This document shows positions 51,908-59,765 of a stretch of DNA of 64,000 nt, one piece after another (position 1 is the stretch's first letter; every line of letters starts with the position of its first letter). The notes beneath the pieces are model-generated. The model was not told the origin of the DNA. It saw only the letters and a program-made list of their open reading frames with translations, and ran no database searches. This DNA comes from Oceanobacillus saliphilus. Lineage in GTDB: Bacteria; Bacillota; Bacilli; Bacillales; Amphibacillaceae. The stretch spans positions 164,755 to 228,754 of the forward strand of contig NZ_JALCZU010000008.1 of NCBI RefSeq assembly GCF_023522835.1. Direction: 5' to 3'. A program made the translations under genes and the position numbers.

Positions 51908-52374
51908 AGTACATTTTGTAGTTGGTTATCTCTATTAAATAGTGGACAATTTTCTCATCTTATATGGGGGAGCTTATGTGGAACAACCGACAACATAGGT
52001 TTTACCTGGTAACTAACTAAGATGATCTACACCTCAAATACACTAAATACGGAGAAATAAGCTAGATTATTTCTCCAGCGAAGCGTAATCTTTTGCGTGT
52101 TTACGTTAACCACTCTAATTATATAGTTTTATCCTCTGAAAAATTAAATATATAATTGTAAGTGTTATTAACCTCCCTAATCCTGTCCCTTCTCTCTTCT
52201 ATGAATTCCATTGCCTTGAGATTTAATAGGCAAGGTAAAAGTAAAGGGGAGAATCAAGATTAAATATGCTAGAGGTGGGTTATAACTATTCGGAATATAT
52301 AGTAAAATAGAAGTGAATATAGATATTGTGAAGGAATGTACTTAAACTATATGGCAGGTTAGTGGAAGAAGGAT
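51863..52374 (+). repeat. duplicated noncoding block, copy 1
   Basis: Starts at CCCTTCAATAGG, runs through the ATTCTGGTTGGTTATGAAG and ATATGGGGGAGCTTATG segments, and ends at GGCAGGTTAGTGGAAGAAGGAT. It is almost identical over its first 150 bp, and recognisably similar to its end, to 58154-58543. This copy carries an extra stretch (about 52060-52135). It fills the gap between the primase-like gene and the next lipoprotein gene and ends with a module-B repeat. Confidence 0.9.
52321..52374 (+). repeat. intergenic repeat, module B
   Basis: ATTGTGAAGGAATGTACTTA then AACTATATGGCAGGTTAGT; the best-preserved module-B copy together with 58493. Confidence 0.7.
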
Positions 52375-52488
52375 ATTGAGGATCAGAAATAGAAATTATA
52401 TATAGAGAATAAGAAAGGGTGAGAAAATGGATGGCGTTGGATTTTATTTACCTATTCCTTGAATTAAGTGTGTAATGGGGGTGTTTTG

Positions 52489-53046
52489 ATGAAATTACTA
52501 TTATCGATTTTCTTCGTAATTATTGTATTTGTGTCTGGTTGTAGTGACGTAAATGATGAAGAAATATCAGAAACTAACGTTATACAACAAGTAGCATTAG
52601 AAAGTAATATCTCATCAGAAGATATATTTTATACTAATGAAATAGATGATAATGGATTCTCTCTGTATCAATCACCTAATGGTTATGGCATTCTTAACTT
52701 TTCCAATACAGAAAATGAATTGGTTTCTCAAGGGAATTATAGTTTTGAGTATACTGCCAATATGGAAACAACATCATTTACCTTTAGCCAATCAACTTGG
52801 CACAAAGGGGAAATTTCTTTAGAAAAAGAAAATTTTTATTCATCGGTATTCTTTGGCGAAGTATTTGATCCCAAAATTGAACGTATTATTGTCGAATATG
52901 ACGATTTTACGGAGGAAGCAAGTATTGTAAAAAATAAGGATAGAAAATTTTGGTATCTTATTTCTAAGCAGGATGATGGCAATGAAACTATAAACAAAAT
53001 TACTGCTTACTCTACGACTGGAAAGTTACTTTATGAGGAGAGATAG
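52489..53046 (+). CDS. putative lipoprotein of unknown function
   Basis: 185 residues from ATG 52489 (GGGGGTG five bases upstream). The signal peptide MKLLLSIFFVIIVFVSGC has a VSGC lipobox, followed by an acidic mature N-terminus (SDVNDEEISE). The rest is beta-rich and acidic (TAYSTTGKLLYEER end). No domain recognised; not related by eye to the paralogous lipoproteins at 25854 and 54492. Flanked by module-B repeat upstream and an A+B repeat 10 bp after its stop. Confidence 0.7.
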   Translation: MKLLLSIFFVIIVFVSGCSDVNDEEISETNVIQQVALESNISSEDIFYTNEIDDNGFSLYQSPNGYGILNFSNTENELVSQGNYSFEYTANMETTSFTFSQSTWHKGEISLEKENFYSSVFFGEVFDPKIERIIVEYDDFTEEASIVKNKDRKFWYLISKQDDGNETINKITAYSTTGKLLYEER

Positions 53047-53055
53047 AATAATGAT

Positions 53056-53145
53056 TTATTAAACTATCGGGTGCGTTTCTTCAAGAAGGAGATCGTACCC
53101 TTTTTATCGAAGTATAGGGGCAGTTTAGTTTAACATAATTTAGAA
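53056..53145 (+). repeat. intergenic repeat, modules A+B
   Basis: TTATTAAACTATCGGGTGCG..TTCAAGAAGGAGATCGTACCCTTTTT (hairpin GGTGCG / CGTACC with T-run) followed by GGGGCAGTTTAGTTTAA. Probable terminator of the 52489 gene. Confidence 0.65.
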
Positions 53146-53188
53146 CAGTAATTTAATTACAGTTTTAAAATTGGAGGGTAAATTAGAT

Positions 53189-53644
53189 ATGTGGATTAAT
53201 AATGGATTTTCAATTTCTACGAATAAAGATTATTTAGAGTTATCATTAATACATAACTTCTTAAGTAAAGAAGCATATTGGTCAAAGGGGATACTCAAGC
53301 AAACAGTAAAAAAGGCAATTGAAAATTCTCAGTTATGTTTTGGAATTTATAAAGGTGAAGTAGGTAAAGATGTTTTTGAACAAGTTGGTTTTGCAAGGAT
53401 AATTACTGATTTAGCGACTTTCGCTTATCTTTGTGATGTGTTTATATTACCAGATTATCGGAAATTAGGGCTATCAAAATGGTTAATGGATATTATTACA
53501 AGCCATTCCGATCTAAAGGGAGTTCGGAGATTTATGTTAGCTACTAATGATGCACATTTATTATATAGCCAATATGGCTTTGAACAGAATGTTAATCCCG
53601 AACTATTTATGCAAAAGGTACTTAAAACTCCATATCAACAGTAA
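53189..53644 (+). CDS. GNAT-family N-acetyltransferase
   Basis: 151 residues from ATG 53189, with GGAGGG ten bases upstream. The acetyl-CoA binding motif A is seen as CDVFILPDYRKLGLSKWLM at about residues 90-108 (Q/R-x-x-G-x-G/S form), then a C-terminal LYSQYGFEQ turn. Single-domain enzyme; substrate unknown. It is a stand-alone unit bounded by repeat modules on both sides. Confidence 0.8.
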   Translation: MWINNGFSISTNKDYLELSLIHNFLSKEAYWSKGILKQTVKKAIENSQLCFGIYKGEVGKDVFEQVGFARIITDLATFAYLCDVFILPDYRKLGLSKWLMDIITSHSDLKGVRRFMLATNDAHLLYSQYGFEQNVNPELFMQKVLKTPYQQ

Positions 53645-53650
53645 AATTTC

Positions 53651-53764
53651 TTTAATTACCTGGGGCGATGCTTAAAAAAGGCATTGCCTTTCTTAAATTA
53701 ATTAATGAAGGAGATTGAGATTGTGAAGCAATCTACTTAAACGAAGCAGGTTAGTGTAAGATGG
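53651..53764 (+). repeat. intergenic repeat, divergent module A plus module B
   Basis: GGCGATGC / GGCATTGCC hairpin with a TTTC tail (53664-53692) in the module-A place, then ATTGTGAAGCAATCTACTTA and AACGAAGCAGGTTAGTGTAAGATGG as module B. Confidence 0.6.
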
Positions 53765-53805
53765 AAAAGTATAAATTAAAGGATAACAACGAGGGGGAGT
53801 AAGGT

Positions 53806-54351
53806 TTGCTTACACATAAAATTGATGAAGAAGTTTCTTTAAGATTGTTTAATGAAGATGATGCTGAGGAATTTTTTAATTTAACTATTAGTTCGAAATC
53901 ATATTTGAAAGAATGGCTTGGTTGGCTTGATAATATAAAGACTGTTGAAGATTCTGCTAAAAATATTAAAACTAGACTTAATGAATTAGTACAAAATGGA
54001 GGTTATCCAAAGTCATTTGCAATTATATATAGTGGAGAAATCGCTGGTACAATTGGATTTAATGATATAGATAAGACTAACAGAATTGGAGTTATAGGTT
54101 ATTGGTTGGGTGAAAAATTTCAAGGTAAAGGCATAATGTCCAAAGCATTTAAAAATGTAATTGATTATGGTTTTAAAGAACTTAAATTAAATAGGATTGA
54201 AGTAACTGTTGCAGTTGAAAATCATAAAAGTAGAGCTCTTCCTGAACGATTTGGCTTCACAAAAGAAGGTGTAATTAGACAAGCAGAGTGGCTATATGAC
54301 CATTATGTTGATCACGTTTTTTACGGACTTTTGGTTGATGAATGGAAGTAA
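53806..54351 (+). CDS. RimJ/RimL-type GNAT N-acetyltransferase
   Basis: 181 residues from TTG 53806 (GAGGGGGAG six bases upstream). LRLFNEDDAEEFFNL at the N-terminus, GYWLGEKFQGKGIMSKAF as the acetyl-CoA motif, and NRIEVTVAVENHKSRALPERFGF followed by KEGVIRQAEW are the marks of the ribosomal-protein-alanine/serine acetyltransferase branch (YdaF-like). The usual NxxS turn appears as HKSRALPERFGF. Actual target unknown. Flanked by repeats. Confidence 0.85.
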   Translation: MLTHKIDEEVSLRLFNEDDAEEFFNLTISSKSYLKEWLGWLDNIKTVEDSAKNIKTRLNELVQNGGYPKSFAIIYSGEIAGTIGFNDIDKTNRIGVIGYWLGEKFQGKGIMSKAFKNVIDYGFKELKLNRIEVTVAVENHKSRALPERFGFTKEGVIRQAEWLYDHYVDHVFYGLLVDEWK

Positions 54352-54360
54352 TTAAAACGC

Positions 54361-54418
54361 TTCTTATTCAACTAACTGGTGCAATCCGAAAAGAAGGAGA
54401 AGCACCCTTTTTGTTAAT
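54361..54418 (+). repeat. intergenic repeat, module A
   Basis: TTATTCAACTAACTGGTGC..AAAAGAAGGAGAAGCACCCTTTTT; GGTGC pairs with GCACC ahead of a T-run, so it doubles as the terminator of the acetyltransferase gene. Confidence 0.7.
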
Positions 54419-54491
54419 TACGCTATAAATAACCATAATATTGAAACTTATGCGATAATTAATCCGTATTGAAGATTAGGGAGGTGATTTC

Positions 54492-55070
54492 TTGAGGTTA
54501 TGGAAACATTTTATCAGCCTAATTTTTGTTTTATTCATTTTATCAGCTTGTTCATCAAATTCATCTCTGGAACTGTTAGATGCGACTGTTGATATTGTTA
54601 AAGATAAAAATTTACTTGGGTCAATTGGGATAACGGAAGGAGGACGAGAGGGAGAGGAGCTAATACCTACAGCTTTGTTTTATGAGTTCACGATTAAAAA
54701 TACTGGTAATAAAACATTAGGTATTGGAGAAGTTGATAAAGGAATCGTACTTGAGATTGAACCCAAAGAAATATTAAAATCCGTGTCAGAAGATGTAATA
54801 GGCTTTAATATTTATAACCCTGAAGATTACAATGAAAGTGGATTAGGCTTCGGCCAAACTTCTTCATTAGTTCTTGAACCTGACCAAAATGCAAAGTATA
54901 CTCTTCATTATCTTTTAGGTGTAAGTGAAAAAAATCCCGACGTACCAATCCTTGTGCCTTCAAAAGAAAAATTAGAAGAGCTTAGAGATAATGCATTTAA
55001 TGCATTTTTAGTTATTACAGTCGAAAATGAAGAAATAGCAAGATTTGATCTGAATGAACTTGAAAATTAA
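54492..55070 (+). CDS. putative lipoprotein, paralogue 2 of an unknown family
   Basis: 192 residues from TTG 54492 (GAGGTG five bases upstream), lipobox LSAC. The mature part is close to that of the 25854 protein: DIVKDKNLLGSIGITEG, EFTIKNTGNKT and VIGFNIYNPEDYNES are shared, while signal peptides and the region near residue 120 differ. Both are expressed from a TTG start and lie next to module-A repeats, so the pair looks like a duplicated cassette. Function unknown. Confidence 0.8.
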   Translation: MRLWKHFISLIFVLFILSACSSNSSLELLDATVDIVKDKNLLGSIGITEGGREGEELIPTALFYEFTIKNTGNKTLGIGEVDKGIVLEIEPKEILKSVSEDVIGFNIYNPEDYNESGLGFGQTSSLVLEPDQNAKYTLHYLLGVSEKNPDVPILVPSKEKLEELRDNAFNAFLVITVENEEIARFDLNELEN

Positions 55071-55128
55071 CTTATTAAACTAATGGGTGCGATTCAAAAA
55101 GAATGATCAGCACCCTTTTATGTTGAAT
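55071..55128 (+). repeat. intergenic repeat, module A
   Basis: TTATTAAACTAATGGGTGCG..AAAAAGAATGATCAGCACCCTTTTA, one base after the lipoprotein stop; hairpin GGGTGC / GCACCC. Confidence 0.7.
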
Positions 55129-55181
55129 CTATAGAAATAACAGCAGTGCATAAAGTAAAAGAGGGAATTGGGGGAAGTGTG

Positions 55182-55448
55182 ATGACAAGAGATAAATTAA
55201 AAGGTTTTGTTGTTTTAGGCTCCTTATTAACCGCAATTGGTGCTATATTACTATTCTTCAGTGTTAATTTCGGAACATCACTTGCTGAAAATTGGTTAGT
55301 CAAACAAGGTGGCACGGACACTGCAACATACCTAATAATAATCGAAGGTAATATAAATAACTTCTTAGCTGCTGGAAGTATCCTTTTTGGTATAGGCATT
55401 CCTATCACTCTTTTTGCTTATTATAAGATGCTTAATATTAACGAATAA
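55182..55448 (+). CDS. small membrane protein of unknown function
   Basis: 88 residues from ATG 55182 (GGGGGAAGTG before it). Two membrane spans (about residues 8-30 and 57-80) separated by a polar loop with LAENWLVKQGGTD. N-terminus is basic (TRDKLKG). No family recognised. Stand-alone unit between two repeats. Confidence 0.6.
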   Translation: MTRDKLKGFVVLGSLLTAIGAILLFFSVNFGTSLAENWLVKQGGTDTATYLIIIEGNINNFLAAGSILFGIGIPITLFAYYKMLNINE

Positions 55449-55467
55449 AAATTAATAATATTATTTT

Positions 55468-55556
55468 TCTTATTCAACAATTTGGTGCTTTACTTCAAGA
55501 AGAGGGCAAAGCCTTGTTCCTTATTGAGCTAACGGGCAGGAAAGTTAAAGAAATGG
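55468..55556 (+). repeat. intergenic repeat, modules A+B
   Basis: TTATTCAACAATTTGGTGC..TACTTCAAGAAGAGG then TTATTGAGCTAACGGGCAGGAAAGTTAAAG. It shows most clearly that A and B are adjacent parts of one roughly 90-bp element. The remainder of this 308-bp gap shows no gene. Confidence 0.7.
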
Positions 55557-55756
55557 AAACTAAAGTGTATACAATGTTTGGTATATAACAGAGTATTGCT
55601 AAAATTATCGGGCTATGCTACTCTCACAATACTTATCCAGATGACATAAGTGAGATAATTTTTGTTGGTTTCCTTAATGGTTAAAACAGTAATGTTGCAG
55701 AGTGCCTCCAATCATATTGGGGGTATTTTTTAATATTCAAAGGGAGAGTGAATAAA

Positions 55757-56791
55757 TTGCTATTAAAAAATGATAACACAAACTTGTTTGAAGATGTACA
55801 TACTCATGTAAAAGAAAGTGCTGAAAAGTTGGGTTCAAGTGGTGGTGCTCTATTTATTATTCATAACGAAAAGATCGTAACAGAGTCTTATTTGGGTAAA
55901 CAGTCGCATGGTAAACATGCTCGAGATGTTCAAGTAGACACTCAATTCCACATTGCATCTGTAAGAAAGGCTTATATTGGTTTTGCTGCTGCTTACGCTA
56001 TTTACAATGGCTATTTTTCTATTGATGATCCGATTCGACAGTTTGTTAAAAATTCCCATCTTTCCGCATATGAAGGTGTGACCATTCGTCACTTATTAAC
56101 ACACACACATGGACTTAGAATAGTTGATGGTAAACTAAAAAGTGAATATAAACCAGGTGAATCGTGGGCATATAGAGGTCCCAGTATTGACTTGTTGACA
56201 ACAATTATCAGAAAAACAACGGGACAGTCCGTTGCTGATATTGTTAAAGAGCAGGTATTTAAGCCTGTCGATTTTCAATCGACAGAATGGATTAAGATGA
56301 GTCAGCCTCATTCAAAAATTGCTGGCACTATTCGAGATGCAGATAACCTCACCTGGACGGAGACAGATGTAATAGATGGTTCTGGAATGAATATGTATGT
56401 GTCTGCAAAAGAGCTTGCCTTGTGGGGCTACCTTCATTTAAAAGAAGGGGAATGGGGAGGGAAACAACTAATCCCTAAAGAAATCATTCAAATGGCAACA
56501 TCCATTCAGACTCCTAACCCGAGACTCCCTATACATAAGAATGGATTTTTATGGTTTGTTAAAGATACGAACCATTCCTTTAACCAAATAGGCGATAAAG
56601 TACCAAAAGGTTCTTATCAATTACTCGGCTACACAAATGTAGCCCTGCTCGTCATTCCAAAGGAAAACCTAGTAGCAGTAAGAATGTTAAACCGTTATGG
56701 TTCATCTGAAGGATTTGATTATCTCAATAACATTCGGGCTTTTGGAGACATTGTTTATGAATGTTCCATAAAAACAAGTACAACTCAATAA
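55757..56791 (+). CDS. serine hydrolase, beta-lactamase class C / PBP4* family
   Basis: 344 residues from TTG 55757; the nearby GTG 55748 is too close to AGGGAG. The SxxK motif is in HIASVRKAYIGFA (Ser about residue 73), the second motif is the Tyr of ESWAYRGPS in place of YxN, and IRHLLTHTHGLR is the family block between them. No signal peptide, so it is probably cytoplasmic: an esterase or peptidase rather than a true beta-lactamase. A relative with the same fold is at 62066. Flanked by repeats. Confidence 0.85.
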   Translation: MLLKNDNTNLFEDVHTHVKESAEKLGSSGGALFIIHNEKIVTESYLGKQSHGKHARDVQVDTQFHIASVRKAYIGFAAAYAIYNGYFSIDDPIRQFVKNSHLSAYEGVTIRHLLTHTHGLRIVDGKLKSEYKPGESWAYRGPSIDLLTTIIRKTTGQSVADIVKEQVFKPVDFQSTEWIKMSQPHSKIAGTIRDADNLTWTETDVIDGSGMNMYVSAKELALWGYLHLKEGEWGGKQLIPKEIIQMATSIQTPNPRLPIHKNGFLWFVKDTNHSFNQIGDKVPKGSYQLLGYTNVALLVIPKENLVAVRMLNRYGSSEGFDYLNNIRAFGDIVYECSIKTSTTQ

Positions 56792-56869
56792 TGGAAGCTG
56801 TTCCAAATATCCACAACAACTCCAAGAAAAGTTGAGAATTATTATTAGACTTTGGTAATTAGAGCCTTA

Positions 56870-56965
56870 TTATTGTTTTGCTAACGGGTGCATTACCGCA
56901 ACAATGGTAATGCTATTCATTTATGTAAATGGCAGGATAGTACACAGAAGAATTGTTCAAGTGTT
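56870..56965 (+). repeat. intergenic repeat, modules A+B
   Basis: TTTTGCTAACGGGTGCATTACCGCAACAATGGTAATGC (stem GCATTACC / GGTAATGC), then ATGTAAATGGCAGGATAGT. The arm sequence differs from other copies but pairing is kept. Confidence 0.6.
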
Positions 56966-57005
56966 GAGGAGTGCATAAAAAAGACCTCGATATGAGGTCA
57001 ATTTA

Positions 57006-57209
57006 TCACTTTCTAATAGCACTACTGATGAAAAGCTCATCTACTTTGGTATCCAATACAGAGGCTATGTCAAACGCTAATTGTAAAGTAGGGTCGTATT
57101 TATCATTTTCAATTGCATTTATTGTTTGCCTGGATACCTTACAGTGCTTAGCCAGTTCTTCCTGCGATAATTTAGCTGATTTTCTTAATTTCTTAATGTG
57201 ATTTTTCAT
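57006..57209 (-). CDS. small XRE-family transcriptional regulator
   Basis: 67 residues, one helix-turn-helix: RKSAKLSQEELAKHCKVSRQ then TINAIENDKYDPTLQLAFDIASVL, followed by DTKVDELF. This is the compact YgzD/Cro-like form often found with small membrane proteins. It starts directly after the stop of the membrane gene (no gap), with GGTGAT as RBS. It probably binds the long palindrome at 57537 and controls its own unit. Confidence 0.88.
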   Translation of the reverse strand: MKNHIKKLRKSAKLSQEELAKHCKVSRQTINAIENDKYDPTLQLAFDIASVLDTKVDELFISSAIRK

Positions 57210-57512
57210 TTAATCACCATATTTTTTTCTGTAAATTAGTAATGTTACCAGGTATATAATTAAAATCAGCGTCAGAAACATTATTGGCGAAATTTTATAA
57301 CCATTATATGAAGCATTCTCTTGAAAAGTTAGATAAATTGATTGTGCAACTTCTAAAATTAGCACACCTATAACTACGATAAATGAATATGATTGAGCTT
57401 TCGCTTTGATAAACTCCCTTCTTTCATCACCCTTTCGAGAACTTGCCGCAACAAGAATCAAAATTCCGCAAACTAACAATATGACTGAATACACAATTTT
57501 TACCCAATCCAT
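57210..57512 (-). CDS. small membrane protein partnered with XRE regulator
   Basis: 100 residues starting at the ATG at 57512, because GAGGAGGG lies eight bases before it; a reading six codons longer covers the RBS. Three hydrophobic segments (about residues 4-24, 42-62 and 76-94) with a basic loop KGDERREFIKAKAQ between the first two. No named domain recognised. Cotranscribed with the XRE gene. Confidence 0.75.
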   Translation of the reverse strand: MDWVKIVYSVILLVCGILILVAASSRKGDERREFIKAKAQSYSFIVVIGVLILEVAQSIYLTFQENASYNGYKISPIMFLTLILIIYLVTLLIYRKKYGD

Positions 57513-57536
57513 TTTTTGTTCCCTCCTCAATAAAAA

Positions 57537-57600
57537 TGTAAAAAGTATTTGACATTTATCATTGTAGCATTAGCTTCGGAAATGTCAAATACTTTTTACA
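57537..57600 (-). promoter_or_regulatory. 21-bp perfect inverted repeat operator over a sigma-A promoter
   Basis: TGTAAAAAGTATTTGACATT+T (57537-57557) is repeated inverted at 57580-57600 with a 22-bp spacer. On the minus strand one arm contains the -35 TTGACA and the spacer contains TACAAT 16 bp later; the other arm covers the transcript start. This is an ideal autoregulatory operator for the XRE protein encoded downstream. Confidence 0.8.
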
Positions 57601-57912
57601 TTTTTTAAATTATAACTAAAAACAACAATCTTTTGGAAAACAGCCTTATGAAAAGAATGGTTTCCAATCTTGCGTGAGGGTTCTTTAGTCGCATTCGTTA
57701 AGTTAAGTTAGATGGATTAATTTAAAAACATTTTGTTATTGAAAAAACATAAAAATAAGAGATGCACCTTTAAATAGGTGCAACATTTTTTTATAAGACA
57801 ATGAGTATATAATTAAGCAACAATTTCTTTCTTATAAAAATATGCACTTAAAGTAACGGATGCTTTGTTTGAAGGCAAAAAAGTTCTTAATGAAGAATGG
57901 AGGTTTTAAAAA
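57601..57912. other. noncoding stretch with a terminator-like hairpin
   Basis: TGCACCT / AGGTGCA (57763-57782) followed by AACATTTTTTT is a clear terminator shape on the plus strand. No complete gene precedes it. Nothing else recognised. Confidence 0.5.
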
Positions 57913-58005
57913 ATGAAGTATTGTATATTTTGTGGCATTGTAAGAGAAGAAGTTGTTTTATCAAAGGAATTATCCTATGTACAGAAACTTCTGTACATAG
58001 GATAA
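57913..58005 (+). pseudogene. N-terminal remnant of a HIT-family protein
   Basis: 30 codons with a good RBS (GGAGG nine bases upstream). MKYCIFCGIVREEVVLSKEL resembles the start of HIT-domain hydrolases (CIFC-x-I), but the frame then runs into a perfect 42-nt hairpin and stops; the HxHxH catalytic part is absent. Probably a deletion remnant. Confidence 0.5.
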
Positions 58006-58008
58006 TTC
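57967..58008. repeat. perfect 20-bp inverted repeat with 2-nt loop
   Basis: GAATTATCCTATGTACAGAA, AC, then its exact reverse complement. It overlaps the end of the HIT remnant and lacks a T-run. Confidence 0.9.
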
Positions 58009-58075
58009 ACTGTCTAAAGTAATATCTAAAAATAAGAGCTTTATAACATAAACATTGATATAACTACAAAAATAA

Positions 58076-58106
58076 AGAGTCTGATTTGCTATCCAAATCA
58101 GACTCT
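58076..58106 (-). terminator. terminator-like hairpin (minus-strand sense)
   Basis: A perfect 13-bp stem AGAGTCTGATTTG / CAAATCAGACTCT, loop CTATC. In the minus direction it is followed by TTTATTTTTG. No minus-strand gene precedes it. Confidence 0.6.
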
Positions 58107-58153
58107 AAAAGTGCATTTAATTTACAATTTGCACCTCAAAACAGAACCCGTTA

Positions 58154-58543
58154 CCCTTCAATAGGCCTTCGTTTTTTATTCTGGTTGGTTATGAAGTACA
58201 TTTTGTAGTTGGTTATCTCTATTAAATAGTGGACAATTTTTTCATCTTATATGGGGGAGCTTATGTGGAACAACCGACCACATAGGTTTTAACCAGTGAC
58301 TAACTAAGGTGATTTATACCTAAAGTACACTACATACGGAAAAATAATCTTATAATTATAGGTGTTATTATCCTCCCTAATCCTTTCCCTTCTCTGTAAG
58401 ATCTTAATTTCTTGCCTTTAGAATTAAGTTGAATATGCTATAAATGGGTTATAATTATTTTGAATATATAGTAAAATGGAAAATAATATAGGTATTGTGA
58501 AGGAATGTACTTAAACTATATGGCAGTTTAGTTGAAGAAGGAT
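58154..58543 (+). repeat. duplicated noncoding block, copy 2
   Basis: Matches 51863-52374 from CCCTTCAATAGG to the module-B end (GGCAGTTTAGTTGAAGAAGGAT). Compared with copy 1 it lacks four bases (CGGG) near its start and about 120 bp in the middle. It is not preceded by a primase-like gene. Confidence 0.9.
58493..58543 (+). repeat. intergenic repeat, module B
   Basis: ATTGTGAAGGAATGTACTTA then AACTATATGGCAGTTTAGTTGAAGAAGG, nearly identical to 52321. Confidence 0.7.
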
Positions 58544-58731
58544 TATTAATTATGAGTAACTCGAAGTATAAAGGCATTCCTTTGTGAAGAAGGTATGCTT
58601 TTAATTTTGCTAGAAATTGAAGGTATTAAATATAAAAATAAAGAAATAACAAGATATGATAAATATTTATTGCTATTCAATAAATAATGTATTAAGGTGT
58701 AATTATCAGTTAATAAGTGAGGTGCTTTTTA

Positions 58732-59208
58732 ATGAAACGAAGTTCAACAATTTTCTTAAAGATAGCTGTTTTTCTTATTGGAGTTATCGTACTTTCTTTG
58801 TGTATTTTTTTCCTACCGTGGTTGGCAAATGATACGGCAGAAATGTTTCCAGAGTTTGCTTTTTTACAGTATCCTGTTTTATTAGGTTTGTATTTAACTA
58901 CTATCCCATTTTTTGTTGCTCTGTATCAGGCTATAAGACTTCTGAAATTAATTGATAATGAAGATGCCTTTTCGGAGTCATCTGTAAACTCTTTAAACCT
59001 AATTAAGTATTGTGCAATTACTATAAATATCTTGTATGTAATAGGGTCCATCTTACTTATGTCACAAAGTGCTTTGCATCCAGGAATAGCAATTATCGGC
59101 TTTATAATATTTTTTGCCTCGGTTGTTATAGCAGTATTTGCTGGAGTTCTTCAAAAATTATTAAGAAATGCACTAGATATAAAGTCAGAGAATGATTTAA
59201 CAGTTTGA
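58732..59208 (+). CDS. DUF2975 family membrane protein (YoaS-like)
   Basis: 158 residues from ATG 58732 (GAGGTG eight bases upstream). Four membrane spans (about residues 10-32, 46-68, 94-116 and 122-145) with LIDNEDAFSESSVNSLNLIKYCA between spans 2 and 3, the DUF2975 hallmark. Always paired with a small XRE regulator in Bacillaceae, as here (10 bp downstream). Role unknown. Confidence 0.85.
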   Translation: MKRSSTIFLKIAVFLIGVIVLSLCIFFLPWLANDTAEMFPEFAFLQYPVLLGLYLTTIPFFVALYQAIRLLKLIDNEDAFSESSVNSLNLIKYCAITINILYVIGSILLMSQSALHPGIAIIGFIIFFASVVIAVFAGVLQKLLRNALDIKSENDLTV

Positions 59209-59218
59209 GGTGAAAACA

Positions 59219-59437
59219 ATGGCAATTATAATCAATATTGATGTGATGTTAGCAAAAAGGAAAATGAGTGTAACTGAGCTCTCAAATAGGGTTGGGATAA
59301 CGATGGCTAATATTTCTATATTAAAAAATGGAAAGGCAAAGGCTATCAGATTTTCAACCTTAGAGGCTATTTGTGAGGTGTTGGAATGCCAGCCTGGTGA
59401 CATCTTAGAGTACAGAAGCGACAAAGATATTGACTAA
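59219..59437 (+). CDS. XRE/Cro-type regulator partnered with DUF2975 protein
   Basis: 72 residues from ATG 59219, with GAGGTG overlapping the stop of the preceding gene. INIDVMLAKRKMSVTELSNR, then VGITMANISILKNGKAKAIR and LEAICEVLECQPGDILEY, form the HTH_26/YozG pattern. The pair corresponds to B. subtilis yoaS-yozG. Probably autoregulates the two-gene unit. Confidence 0.88.
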   Translation: MAIIINIDVMLAKRKMSVTELSNRVGITMANISILKNGKAKAIRFSTLEAICEVLECQPGDILEYRSDKDID

Positions 59438-59442
59438 CTTAT

Positions 59443-59481
59443 TTAGACTACTTTAATATCGGGGCAGGATTGTGGAAGAGT
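59443..59481 (+). repeat. intergenic repeat, divergent module B
   Basis: ATTTAGACTACTTTAATATC then GGGGCAGGATTGTGGAAGAG, positioned between the XRE gene and the next small gene. Confidence 0.45.
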
Positions 59482-59528
59482 GTTCTTCAACTTGTGTTCA
59501 ACAATCGGGCCAAGATTGTTGAAGAACA
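59481..59528 (+). other. two mutually exclusive hairpins upstream of a small membrane gene
   Basis: TGTTCTTCAAC (59481-59491) can pair with GTTGAAGAACA (59518-59528), while CAACAATC (about 59499-59506) can pair with GATTGTTG (about 59514-59521); both use the same GTTG. They lie 26 bp before the start codon of the 59554 gene. Confidence 0.5.
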
Positions 59529-59553
59529 GGTGATTTACAGAAGGGGTGATGTC

Positions 59554-59754
59554 ATGGGTTTTTGGTATTTACTATTGCTTTTAATAGGTGTCATTTTGAT
59601 AATTATAGGAATCATGAAAAAAGGTGTCTCTTCAGCGGTTAAGGTAGTAATTTTATTATTTGTAATTGGAATCTTATTCGTTGTGGTGTCGATAGTTTTA
59701 TTGATGCCTGGTAGTTCTGATTTAATTGCAGAACTGCTGAAATTAGATTGGTAA
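59554..59754 (+). CDS. small membrane protein with C-terminal PGSSD motif, paralogue 1
   Basis: 66 residues from ATG 59554 (GGGGTG five bases upstream). It begins MGFWYLLLLLIGVILIIIG, has two hydrophobic segments around a short basic loop, and ends MPGSSDLIAELLKLDW. The 63182 protein has the same plan (MGFYYFIILF... TPGSSDIIAEFLRLNE). A small conserved family; function unknown. Confidence 0.65.
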   Translation: MGFWYLLLLLIGVILIIIGIMKKGVSSAVKVVILLFVIGILFVVVSIVLLMPGSSDLIAELLKLDW

Positions 59755-59765
59755 TTTTTAATTTT

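Noticed and set aside
55757-56791. Antibiotic-resistance beta-lactamase
   Set aside because: The fold and SxxK motif are there, but there is no signal peptide and the YxN and KTG motifs are replaced; a cytoplasmic esterase or peptidase is more likely. The same applies to 62066-62962.
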